Shown: positions 55,959 to 64,000 of the stretch, in pieces
Layout of the letters: every line of letters begins with the position of its first letter
How positions within the stretch are numbered: the stretch's first letter is position 1
Assembly (NCBI RefSeq): GCF_000384075.1
Contig: NZ_KB913025.1
Coordinates: 2,123,551-2,187,550 of the forward strand
DNA: 64,000 nucleotides
Direction of reading: 5' to 3'
Source: Methylovulum miyakonense HT12
Lineage (GTDB): Bacteria; Pseudomonadota; Gammaproteobacteria; Methylococcales; Methylomonadaceae
Translations under genes and position numbers: made by a program
Notes under the pieces: generated by a model
The model's database searches: none
Told to the model about the DNA's origin: nothing
Seen by the model: the letters and a program-made list of their open reading frames with translations, nothing else

Positions 55959-57287
55959 ATGCACGCAAATACAATCGAAAACCCACCCGCTTTTGCCCAG
56001 TTAGCCCTGGATAAAGCCTTACAGGACGCCATTGCCAAAATGGGTTTCAGCCAGCCTACCCCGGTGCAGCAACATGCCATAACCCCTGCACTGGCGGGAA
56101 AAGACTTGCTGGTCAGTGCTGAAACCGGTAGCGGCAAAACCGCCGCGTTTTTATTGCCGACTTTCCAGAACCTGCTCAACAAACCCACTTCCCTATTTGG
56201 CACCCGCGCCCTGATCTTGACACCAACCCGCGAACTTGCCAGCCAAATTTACCAACAATGCCTACAACTCGCCGAATTCACCGGGCTAAAGATTGGCCTG
56301 ATTACTGGCGGCGAAGATTTTAAACAGCAACAAGGCGTGTTGCGCAGAAATGCCGATGTCATCATCGCCACCCCTGGCCGCTTGCAGGAACAGATCAGGC
56401 AGCAATCCTCCGATTTCACCCATCTGGAAGTGCTGATACTCGACGAAGCCGACCGGATGCTCGACATGGGCTTTAGTGACGATGTGTTGGCGATTGCCGC
56501 CCGTTGTAACCCTGACCGGCAAACGTTGCTATTTTCAGCGACCTTGACCCATTACGGCGTGATAAAAATCGCCGACCGGATTTTAAAACAGCATCAGGTC
56601 ATTGCCCTCAACACCCTGCATGACGGGCATAGCAACATTGAGCAGCAAATTGTCCTGGCCGATGATGACGACCATAAACAACGCCTATTGGCGTGGCTGT
56701 TGCTCAATGACACTTACGATAAGGCCTTGGTGTTCACCAACACCCGCAATAAGGCCATTGGGCTGGAAAACCCTTTGCGTAACCAAGGCCTGCGTGTCGG
56801 CGTGCTGCACGGCGAAATGGAACATTACGAACGCAAACGCGTGATGAACTTATTCCGCGACGGCATCGTTAATATTTTGGTTTCCACCGATTTGGCGGCA
56901 CGTGGCTTGGACGTCAAAGGGATCAACCTCGTCGTCAACCTTGATGTCCCAAGGAACGGCATCGACTACATCCACCGTATAGGGCGCACAGGCCGCGCTG
57001 ATGAACAGGGCGTTGCCATTGCATTGGTCAAAAGCACCGAATGGAACCTGATGTCCGGCATCCAACGGTTTTTGAAACAAGCGTTTACCCCCCGCACCAT
57101 CAAAGAACTGCAAGGCAGCTATACGGGCCCGAAAAAAGTCAAATCGTCCGGTAAAGCGGTAGGGGCTAAAAAGAAGAAAGATGAAGAGACAAAAAAACCG
57201 GCAGTGAAAGTGAAAATCCGCCATCGGGACAAGAAAAATATCGGTAAACGGCGCGTACCTAGTGCTAAGCCGGATACTCCGGCATAA
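55959..57287 (+). CDS. DEAD-box RNA helicase (SrmB/RhlE-like)
   Basis: ATP-dependent RNA helicase, 442 aa. The Q motif FSQPTPVQQHAI is followed by AETGSGKTAAF (motif I), PTRELA (Ia), TPGRL (Ib), LDEADRMLDMGF (II) and SATL (III). Domain 2 holds STDLAARGLDV and HRIGRTGR (VI). A Lys-rich tail after about residue 390 (KKKKDEETKKP) suits RNA binding. It resembles SrmB, which assists 50S assembly; the RhlE group is the alternative. In this window it is one of several ribosome-assembly genes (ylqF, darP, rluD, rlmH). Confidence 0.92.
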   Translation: MHANTIENPPAFAQLALDKALQDAIAKMGFSQPTPVQQHAITPALAGKDLLVSAETGSGKTAAFLLPTFQNLLNKPTSLFGTRALILTPTRELASQIYQQCLQLAEFTGLKIGLITGGEDFKQQQGVLRRNADVIIATPGRLQEQIRQQSSDFTHLEVLILDEADRMLDMGFSDDVLAIAARCNPDRQTLLFSATLTHYGVIKIADRILKQHQVIALNTLHDGHSNIEQQIVLADDDDHKQRLLAWLLLNDTYDKALVFTNTRNKAIGLENPLRNQGLRVGVLHGEMEHYERKRVMNLFRDGIVNILVSTDLAARGLDVKGINLVVNLDVPRNGIDYIHRIGRTGRADEQGVAIALVKSTEWNLMSGIQRFLKQAFTPRTIKELQGSYTGPKKVKSSGKAVGAKKKKDEETKKPAVKVKIRHRDKKNIGKRRVPSAKPDTPA

Positions 57288-57633
57288 TGGCCAAAAAACC
57301 CGGCGCACGCTAAGCGAAATAGGGTGTGGGTAAGCCGTGTCAATGTTGCGGTGTTGCTTTATGGCGCGCTGCGTATTCTGCGCTAAATGGTTTCAGCATG
57401 GCAGGGTGGGGCAAAACCTAAGGTTGTCTGGTGTTCCACCAAACTGGCTTTGCTTGCTGCTGCCAATACCCCGGCCATCTCCCTGCCACCTATGCCCTGT
57501 CCCTCTATTGCCGCTATTATAAGCCAGTGCTTGTATCAGCCAGGCTTTCCATTGGGTTTGTCCTTAAAATCTTTTGTCCCTGTCAATATTTCTGTCATGG
57601 ACAAAATGTATAAATATGTCATTGAGGAAGTGC

Positions 57634-58617
57634 ATGTCAGACGACAGTTGTAACGTGATCAGCAACAACGAATATGGTTTTGACCCCAGTTATGGTTATT
57701 CCTTGGGGCGCTTGTTAGAAGTGGGCGCACCTAAAGCGCCCAAAGATTTTTTGCTGTACTGGCAACAACGGTACCAACAAGCGTTGCGGGTGGCGCCTTT
57801 GCCAAAGGCAACTTTCTTAAGCTCAGATAAATCTGGCTGGCAGGTTTTTAATATCCGCTACACGTCAACCGACCAACGGGAAATCCGTTGTTGGTTGTTG
57901 TTGCCAAAATACGGTGTCGTCAAACGGGGCTTTGTCATCGGCCATGGTTATGGGGGGCGCGATGCGCCGGATTTTCACCTGCCTTTTCATGATGCGGCTT
58001 TGCTGTTCCCCTGTTTTCGGGGGTTAGGTTTGAGTAGGGAAGCTGACATTTCAGCCGACCCTTTTTGGCATGTGCGGCATCATATTGAAGATGTGGGCCG
58101 GTATGTGCTGGGTGGTTGTGTTGAGGATATATGGCTGGCGGTTAGTGCGTTGCTGGATTTATTTCCATATTTAAGCGGGCATCTGGGGTATTTAGGCATC
58201 AGTTTTGCTGGAGGTATTGGGGCGCTTGCCTTAGCGGTCGAGCCGCGTATTGCCAGGGCGCATTTTAATGTGCCGACATTCGGTGACCAACCTATGCGTT
58301 TAAGGCTGCCTTCACAAGGCAGCGCCAACAGTGTGCAGCAATATTACCGGGAACACAAAAAGCAGACCCTGAAAGTATTGAAGTATTATGATGCGGCGAC
58401 AGCAGCCCAATACATCAACATCCCTGTGCATTGTGCCTGCGCAGCCTTTGACCCATGCGTGGCCCCACCTGGACAATTTGCGGTTTATAACGCCTTGCCT
58501 GGAGAAAAACAGTTGTTTGTCTTGGAAGCAGGGCACTACGACTATCCTAACCAAGCACATCAGCAGCGCCAGCTAGTCGATGAGCTGGAAGCATTTTTTG
58601 CACCACTAGCAAAATAG
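57634..58617 (+). CDS. Alpha/beta hydrolase, acetyl-xylan-esterase-like
   Basis: 327 aa. It resembles the AXE1/cephalosporin-deacetylase group: PKDFLLYWQQR near the start, RCWLLLP, GHGYGGR, CFRGLGLS, then nucleophile motif GISFAGG. The acid is likely Asp in FDPCVAPPGQF and the base His in AGHYDYP. The usual GGSQGG of this group is replaced by GISFAGG. ATG 57634 has GAGGAAG immediately upstream and fixes the start. The 346-bp stretch before it (57288-57633) shows no gene I can support. It is followed by a second hydrolase 43 bp later. Substrate unknown; no signal peptide, so cytoplasmic. Confidence 0.8.
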   Translation: MSDDSCNVISNNEYGFDPSYGYSLGRLLEVGAPKAPKDFLLYWQQRYQQALRVAPLPKATFLSSDKSGWQVFNIRYTSTDQREIRCWLLLPKYGVVKRGFVIGHGYGGRDAPDFHLPFHDAALLFPCFRGLGLSREADISADPFWHVRHHIEDVGRYVLGGCVEDIWLAVSALLDLFPYLSGHLGYLGISFAGGIGALALAVEPRIARAHFNVPTFGDQPMRLRLPSQGSANSVQQYYREHKKQTLKVLKYYDAATAAQYINIPVHCACAAFDPCVAPPGQFAVYNALPGEKQLFVLEAGHYDYPNQAHQQRQLVDELEAFFAPLAK

Positions 58618-58660
58618 ATTTTAACCACATAACCCAACACAATTAATCAGGAGTTGTGCG

Positions 58661-59389
58661 ATGAACCGCGAGTATCACAAGATGTGGAGTGATAAGTTAC
58701 AACGCGATATGGAGTTACTGGTCTTTGGTCATGCGGGTGCAAAGGTGTTGGTTTTCCCAACCCGTGACGGCCGGTTTGACGAATATGAAAAGTTGGGTAT
58801 GGTGAAGGCATTGCAGCACAAAATCGACCAAGGCTGGTTGCAGCTGTACTGTATTGATGTGGTGTATGCGGAGAGTTTTTATTGTTGGTGGGCGCATCCC
58901 TCGGGGCGGATCAAACGCCATATCGCTTTTGAGGAATACGTGCTGGAAGAAGTCATCCCCTTTATGAACAGCAAGAACCCCCATGAGTGTATCATCTCAC
59001 ATGGCCTGAGTTTAGGGGCGTTCCATGCCGCCACGATTGCGTTCCGCCATCCGGATTTGTTTAAAAAACTGGTGGCGTTTTCAGGCCGTTATGACCTGAC
59101 CTTAAATGTCGAATCCTTTAATGATTTGCTGGATGGTTTTTACAACGATGACGTGTATTTCCATACCCCGTCACACTTTCTGCCTAATTTGGAACGGGAC
59201 GATTTGTTAAGCAAATTGAAGGCAATGGATATTATTCTGGTCATCGGTAATGAAGACCCGTTCTTGGAAAACAACCAACAACTGAGTTCAACGTTAACGA
59301 AAAAAGGCATTCCACACCAATTGATCCTTTGGGACGAGCGGGCGCATAGTGGCTATTATTGGCGGCGGATGGCTCCGCTTTATATCTGA
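58661..59389 (+). CDS. Putative esterase (alpha/beta hydrolase, COG4947-like)
   Basis: 242 aa. It starts MNREYHKMWSDKL and has VLVFPTRDGRFDEYE in the oxyanion region, as in a family of small esterases of unknown substrate. The nucleophile elbow is HGLSLGAFHA. The acid is probably in VIGNEDPF and the base is the His of DERAHSGYYW. AGGAG lies 10 bases before the ATG. It is probably co-transcribed with the preceding hydrolase and convergent with the next. Confidence 0.8.
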   Translation: MNREYHKMWSDKLQRDMELLVFGHAGAKVLVFPTRDGRFDEYEKLGMVKALQHKIDQGWLQLYCIDVVYAESFYCWWAHPSGRIKRHIAFEEYVLEEVIPFMNSKNPHECIISHGLSLGAFHAATIAFRHPDLFKKLVAFSGRYDLTLNVESFNDLLDGFYNDDVYFHTPSHFLPNLERDDLLSKLKAMDIILVIGNEDPFLENNQQLSSTLTKKGIPHQLILWDERAHSGYYWRRMAPLYI

Positions 59390-59504
59390 TTTCGGGCTTG
59401 CCGCCAGCCAATCCCCTGCAGATTGGCCCTAGTCTTATCAGTGTTGGGGAGACCGGTATACCCGACAATTTAGCCGCAAGGCCAGCCACGGGTTTGGCCA
59501 AAGG

Positions 59505-60272
59505 TTAGTTGCACAGGAGCCATTGCCGCAATTGTGCAATCACCCAATCCCCGTCGTCCAGCGTTAAATCATGCCCGGCCCAAGGGTGGGTGTGCAGTTC
59601 TAATGAATACCGTTTTTGGATCGCTTCCGAACAAAAAGGCGACACTAAACGGTCACCTTTGGCATTAAGCAAGAGCACGGGCGGTTTGGGTGGGGTACGG
59701 GCCGGGCGGTAACTTGCCGCTGCTATGAGTTGGTTTAAGGTGTTCTTTACGCTCAATGGCCTTGTATGCTGGATGTGCGCCCATTCCTGGGCTGTTTGCT
59801 GATAACCGGCTTTCCGGTTGCTCACCAATTGCACAACCCCTAATTCGCGCCGATAGGCATCCCGGCACCAAAGCAATGGGCAAAAGGTGCCGTAACATTG
59901 CCAGCGCAAGCGTTGGTAAAACGGGCTTAAATTGGCGAAACTGGTGTTCATTAGCACCGCCGAGCAAACATCATCGGGATAATGTTGCAGCCATTCCCAC
60001 GCTACCATCGCGCCTAGCGACACAGCCAGTAAGGTGACGGGTTGTTCCAGCAAGCCCAGGGCTTGCGCCTGGGAACGGACGTGTTCGGTGATCGCGGGGA
60101 TGCGGTTAGGGCTGGTTTGTTGAAAAAAACGCCCGGTCCCTGGCAAATCCAGCGTGGTTACCGTGGACGACGGGAATTGTGCTTTAAGCTGGGGGACGAA
60201 ATCACCCCAATGTGCAGATTCGCGTGCCAAGCCCCGCAGTAAAACCCAATGTCGCCCATGTTTACTGCCCAT
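59505..60272 (-). CDS. Alpha/beta hydrolase
   Basis: 255 aa. The oxyanion region is LLRGLARESAHWGDF, with LDLPGTG after strand 4, nucleophile elbow AVSLGAMVAWEW, and C-terminal base in HPWAGHDLTLDDGDWV. It resembles BioH/proline-iminopeptidase-like hydrolases without a specific match. The start ATG 60272 overlaps the end of the preceding M14 gene by 11 bases (ATGGGCAGTAA), indicating coupling. The frame is open further upstream but only inside that gene. Confidence 0.82.
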   Translation of the reverse strand: MGSKHGRHWVLLRGLARESAHWGDFVPQLKAQFPSSTVTTLDLPGTGRFFQQTSPNRIPAITEHVRSQAQALGLLEQPVTLLAVSLGAMVAWEWLQHYPDDVCSAVLMNTSFANLSPFYQRLRWQCYGTFCPLLWCRDAYRRELGVVQLVSNRKAGYQQTAQEWAHIQHTRPLSVKNTLNQLIAAASYRPARTPPKPPVLLLNAKGDRLVSPFCSEAIQKRYSLELHTHPWAGHDLTLDDGDWVIAQLRQWLLCN

Positions 60273-61317
60273 ACCATAAAGCCTCGGCCTTGTGCTGGTT
60301 TGCGGTTTTTTGTTCTGGCGTGAGCCGTGCCCAAAGTGACGGATAAAGCAAGCTACGGTGCAAAAAATCAAACAGCACGAAATGGCGGCGCAATACGCGT
60401 TGTTGGCGGTGGGGCAACATGGGGTGGAACAAGCCGTGCCGATAAAACAAGTGCATGGGGTTTTTGCGTAACCATAACCAAGACCCCATTTCTAAGGTCA
60501 GGGGCAAAAACAATTTTTTTTCGCCAAATTGGCTGACAAATTGGTCAAACAGGAAATCCCATAAATCACCGTTGATGACGTATTCCTGTGACATCGGCTC
60601 AATTTTATAAACGTGGTTTTGGTAACAACGGTCAAACAATTCCTTAAGCGCCAGTGCTTGGGGGATGTAAGTAAAAGGGGTTTGCCTGGAGGCGTAAGGG
60701 AACCACAAACGGTCTTTGATACCAAAACCAGAATGCAAATCTAGGGCTATGGACAAAGGCGAACTGAACAACTGGTCGCCGACAACTTTGCACAAGGCCA
60801 ATGATTCCTTTTCCATTTTGTCCAAATCCCCACGAAACCAAGGTAAGTAGCGCGTCATCCGTTGGCCGCTGTAAATTTTCTTTGCTCCTATGCCTTCACC
60901 TTCTACCGGGGAATTGCGCATCAAATCCACACAATTGCCATTGGACCGCCGCCCCAGATAGACACCGACCGGATTGACGATAGGCACAAACACCAGCCGG
61001 GAATGTTCAAGCCGGTGCAACAATTCTTCATCCCAATCCAGCAATTGCAAAATTGTTTGCAAATAGGACAAAATCACTTCCGAGCCAATTTTCTCAAGCC
61101 CATGCACGCCCCCAAAAAATGCCAGCACGGGCACATCGGGTTTGGTGGTCCCTAGCGTCAGGCTGTAAATGGGGAATTCCAGGTGTTTGTAACGGATGCG
61201 GTCTATCACTTCAGTACGGGCGCGTGCACCAAATTGCCCGATCAGGCGTTCGAGTTGCTCAAGTTCAGGGAATTTAAAGCCAGTCATGGCGGTGTTAGAG
61301 GTTGGTGAAGCAAGCAT
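60262..61317 (-). CDS. Zinc carboxypeptidase-like protein (peptidase M14 family)
   Basis: 351 aa. The metal-site pattern is visible: AFFGGVHGLEKIG supplies His and Glu (HxxE), and ALDLHSGFG supplies the third His. NPVGVYLGRRSNGNCVDLMRN matches the substrate-binding segment of M14 enzymes (NP, R-N). The catalytic Glu is probably in PLTLEMGSW near the C-terminal third. No signal peptide, so cytoplasmic. It is coupled to the downstream hydrolase and lies 52 bp after the OlsA-like gene. Substrate unknown; an amino-acid or peptide amide is likely. Confidence 0.82.
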   Translation of the reverse strand: MLASPTSNTAMTGFKFPELEQLERLIGQFGARARTEVIDRIRYKHLEFPIYSLTLGTTKPDVPVLAFFGGVHGLEKIGSEVILSYLQTILQLLDWDEELLHRLEHSRLVFVPIVNPVGVYLGRRSNGNCVDLMRNSPVEGEGIGAKKIYSGQRMTRYLPWFRGDLDKMEKESLALCKVVGDQLFSSPLSIALDLHSGFGIKDRLWFPYASRQTPFTYIPQALALKELFDRCYQNHVYKIEPMSQEYVINGDLWDFLFDQFVSQFGEKKLFLPLTLEMGSWLWLRKNPMHLFYRHGLFHPMLPHRQQRVLRRHFVLFDFLHRSLLYPSLWARLTPEQKTANQHKAEALWYGQ

Positions 61318-61369
61318 GGGTACGCTTTTCTAGGCGAGAAAAGCGTAACGGTACCATAGATACGGCGTG

Positions 61370-62152
61370 TTAAGAATGGGCGGACTTGGCAATGTCCGCA
61401 ACATCAGGGGAGATACGCGAGAGAATCAGTTCGCGGGCTTCATGGCTAACGGCGTGGCGGCTTTTGCCCGTGCCGTCAATCATGGGCAAAACGCTTAAGC
61501 GCACGTCTATCCTGTCCAAGCTCAGCATATTGATAAGATGGGGCAGCAGGTCATCATCATCAACAAAAGGGGCAAGGTGTTTGGCGTCCCCCAGATATTG
61601 GATGGCGACCGGAAAGATCGTTGCCTTGGTCAGCAAGGCGGGTTGGAACAGGGAGGCGTGGAAATGCAGGACCTCCTCACCCCGGGTGGTGGTGCCTTCA
61701 GGGAAAACAATAATGTTGCGGTTTTGCTTTAACAGCCAGACCATTTTTTCGGCAGTTTCGAAAATGTGCTTTTTTTCACCGCGCCGGATAAATACCGTAC
61801 CTGCTTGCCTGGACATGAAACCGAAGACCGGCCAGCTGGCAATGTCACTTTTAGCGACGAAATAAGCAGGCAGGTATTGCCCGATTAAAATAATGTCCAG
61901 CCAAGAAACGTGGTTGCTGACAATCAGCCCGGGTTGCCCGGAAAAATCGCCTTCCTTGATCACATTTAAGTTCACGATGCTGCTAAACCAGCATAACCAG
62001 CGTTTTTTTAGGGCATCGCGATGGTTTCTGGCCGTTTTCACCGTACATAGCAGATTGACCGAAGGGAAAATGACTCCGGCGATAAAGCAACCGGCAACTG
62101 CCAGCAGGGCGACAAGCAGTAACCTATAATACAGCCGACTTTTCGATTTCAT
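61370..62152 (-). CDS. Lysophospholipid/lyso-ornithine-lipid acyltransferase (PlsC/OlsA-like)
   Basis: 260 aa. An N-terminal hydrophobic segment at about 8-34 anchors the protein. The acyltransferase motifs are NHVSWLDII (HX4D), the block KSDIASWPVFGFMSRQAGTVFIRRG, and FPEGTT. Its gene overlaps the OlsB-like gene by 29 bases, so it most likely acts as OlsA, adding the second acyl chain to lyso-ornithine lipid. A PlsC role in phosphatidic acid synthesis is the alternative. Confidence 0.85.
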   Translation of the reverse strand: MKSKSRLYYRLLLVALLAVAGCFIAGVIFPSVNLLCTVKTARNHRDALKKRWLCWFSSIVNLNVIKEGDFSGQPGLIVSNHVSWLDIILIGQYLPAYFVAKSDIASWPVFGFMSRQAGTVFIRRGEKKHIFETAEKMVWLLKQNRNIIVFPEGTTTRGEEVLHFHASLFQPALLTKATIFPVAIQYLGDAKHLAPFVDDDDLLPHLINMLSLDRIDVRLSVLPMIDGTGKSRHAVSHEARELILSRISPDVADIAKSAHS

Positions 62153-62915
62153 TGCTCGCCTGGTAATCCCGCATGTAGTGTTTGCTGTAACGTTCTTGTA
62201 ATTGGTCTAAAGGCAACAACACGAACAGGTCCATGCAATTGAAGTCTTCATCCCAACAAGGTTCACCGCAAATTAATGCCCCGAAACGCAAATAAGCTTT
62301 TAGTAAAGGCGGGATACCGGATTCATCGCGGTTGCACCGCAAGCTGTAGGGGACGGGGATAGTGGGTGCCACGTCCAATGATAAGGGGGCGATATTTTTT
62401 GGGTCAATATTCCGATAAACGGCATCAACCGCAAAACCGCTAGGGCCAGGGGTGATGCTGGCACAGCCCAGAAGATAATTGAATTGGCCTTTTAAGGCGT
62501 ATTCCACCAACGACGACCATAGGGTGGTGAGGACTGCGCTGCCGCGAAAGTCAGGGTCGACGCAAGTCCTGCCGATTTCCAGAAAACGTCCGGGCAATGC
62601 CAATACTTGATCCAGCTTAAATTCACTTTGGGAATAAAAGCGCCCCAATTTTTCCGCCTGGTACTGGGTCAGCAAGCGCGTGTAACCGACAACTTTTTGG
62701 GTGGCATTGTCAAAAACCACCAGATGGTCACAGTATGGGTCAACGTCATCGTAATCCAGCCCTTCCGATTCCGATTTCAGTTTCGCACCCATTTCTTTGG
62801 CAAAAACACGATAGCGTAATTTTTGCGCTTCTTTAATTAATGCTTCTGAATTGGCGACAAAACATTCCAAGCGTTTCGCTGGCTTGATGAGTACTTCTGC
62901 AGTGTCTTTTCTCAT
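62124..62915 (-). CDS. L-ornithine N-alpha-acyltransferase OlsB-like (GNAT fold)
   Basis: 263 aa. It acylates ornithine with 3-hydroxyacyl-ACP to give lyso-ornithine lipid. Family features are LRYRVFAKEMGAKL near 40-53, DDVDPYCDHLVV, the acetyl-CoA/ACP-site segment EIGRTCVDPDFRGS, and LLGCASITPG. The ATG at 62915 is preferred; a TTG at 62933 is in frame. It is the first gene of olsB-olsA-M14-hydrolase. Ornithine lipids contain no phosphorus and in many bacteria replace phospholipids when phosphate is scarce. No Pho box was found upstream. Confidence 0.85.
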   Translation of the reverse strand: MRKDTAEVLIKPAKRLECFVANSEALIKEAQKLRYRVFAKEMGAKLKSESEGLDYDDVDPYCDHLVVFDNATQKVVGYTRLLTQYQAEKLGRFYSQSEFKLDQVLALPGRFLEIGRTCVDPDFRGSAVLTTLWSSLVEYALKGQFNYLLGCASITPGPSGFAVDAVYRNIDPKNIAPLSLDVAPTIPVPYSLRCNRDESGIPPLLKAYLRFGALICGEPCWDEDFNCMDLFVLLPLDQLQERYSKHYMRDYQASNEIEKSAVL

Positions 62916-63114
62916 AATTATCCATGTGTCCAAGGGTTTCAGCTTGAAAGAATAATTAAGGAAAATGTCAGCTTAATGACGGAAAGATTAAAGTTAAATG
63001 ACAAACCGTGCCAATAACTTCTTTTTTAACAAAGGCGTAATGTGTGGTACTGCCGGACGCGCCCTTATCGGCAAATACAGTTATAATAAGAGTTTACCCT
63101 GTGTTTCGGCCTAA

Positions 63115-63872
<758 letters not shown>

Positions 63873-63904
63873 CTTTCTGCAATCCCGCCCTGGTGCTTAT
63901 CTCT

Positions 63905-64000
63905 ATGAATAAAACGCCTTCCATTTATGCAGTCGGGTTGCTGGCCTGTTTTTGTTCCATACACCACGCAATGGCTGAAACTACCGGCAAAACGCCCGGT
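63905..64000 (+). CDS. Partial exported protein, cut by the window edge
   Basis: The first 32 codons of a gene starting at ATG 63905. A hydrophobic core (YAVGLLACFCSI) and HHAMAE look like a signal peptide with cleavage near residue 24. In Pseudomonas a gamma-glutamyltranspeptidase gene follows the fdx-coaD pair, so that is a guess for this gene. Too little sequence is present to decide. Confidence 0.5.
   Translation, partial: MNKTPSIYAVGLLACFCSIHHAMAETTGKTPG

Overview
The window most likely comes from the chromosome of a gammaproteobacterial (type I, Methylococcales-like) methanotroph or close methylotroph. The main evidence is a ribulose monophosphate (RuMP) cluster at 46-53.3 kb: hexulose-6-phosphate synthase, 6-phospho-3-hexuloisomerase, transketolase, transaldolase and class II fructose-bisphosphate aldolase. 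It is set among gammaproteobacterial neighbourhoods: bamD/rluD/pgeF; rlmH-maf-rng-yhdP-nit with tldD nearby; nadB divergent from rpoE-rseA-rseB-degP; and coaD-yfhL. No methane monooxygenase or methanol dehydrogenase gene lies in the window, so methanotrophy is inferred. No genus is called.

Layout. 0-3 kb: a phosphate-selective porin and a PstS-type phosphate-binding protein, divergent, each behind a Pho box. 3-6.6 kb: bamD divergent from rluD-pgeF-ZIP transporter. 6.7-10.6 kb: a methyltransferase with an extra C-terminal domain, phosphoglucomutase, an L,D-transpeptidase and a murein lipoprotein. 10.6-14.2 kb: rdgC, a uracil/hypoxanthine-type DNA glycosylase, darP, a Crp/Fnr regulator, a decayed-looking stretch and a 68-residue membrane protein. 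14.2-17.2 kb: moeB and CIRCE-controlled groESL. 17.2-27.2 kb: a hairpin repeat, then rlmH-maf-rng-yhdP-nit-bamC-like and tldD. 27.8-33.9 kb: a 2030-residue protein of 13 SdrD/Cna-B-like repeats with a calcium-binding-like C-terminus, behind a perfect CRP-type operator. 34-43 kb: hisC, a membrane protein, a dynamin-like protein with degraded nucleotide-binding motifs, nadB, and the sigma-E envelope-stress operon plus degP. 43-45.7 kb: dhaL and dhaK tail to tail, and a HAD phosphatase.

46-53.3 kb is the RuMP cluster. Two adjacent proteins of unknown function sit between transketolase and transaldolase. Both carry an N-terminal membrane element followed by many copies of a short motif, [TS]-G-V-x-[KR]-Y-[LMI], and both end in almost the same sequence. 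I do not recognise them as any characterised family. They are the strongest candidate for an undescribed system, and a membrane scaffold for RuMP enzymes is one testable idea.

53.3-64 kb: yfbR, a YlqF-type GTPase, a rhomboid protease, an SrmB-like helicase, three alpha/beta hydrolases, an M14 carboxypeptidase-like protein, an OlsA-like/OlsB-like pair (ornithine lipid synthesis), coaD, a ferredoxin, and the first 32 codons of an exported protein cut by the window edge. The Pho-box genes at one end and the ornithine-lipid genes at the other would both suit growth under low phosphate. No rRNA, tRNA, CRISPR array, prophage or intact insertion sequence was seen.
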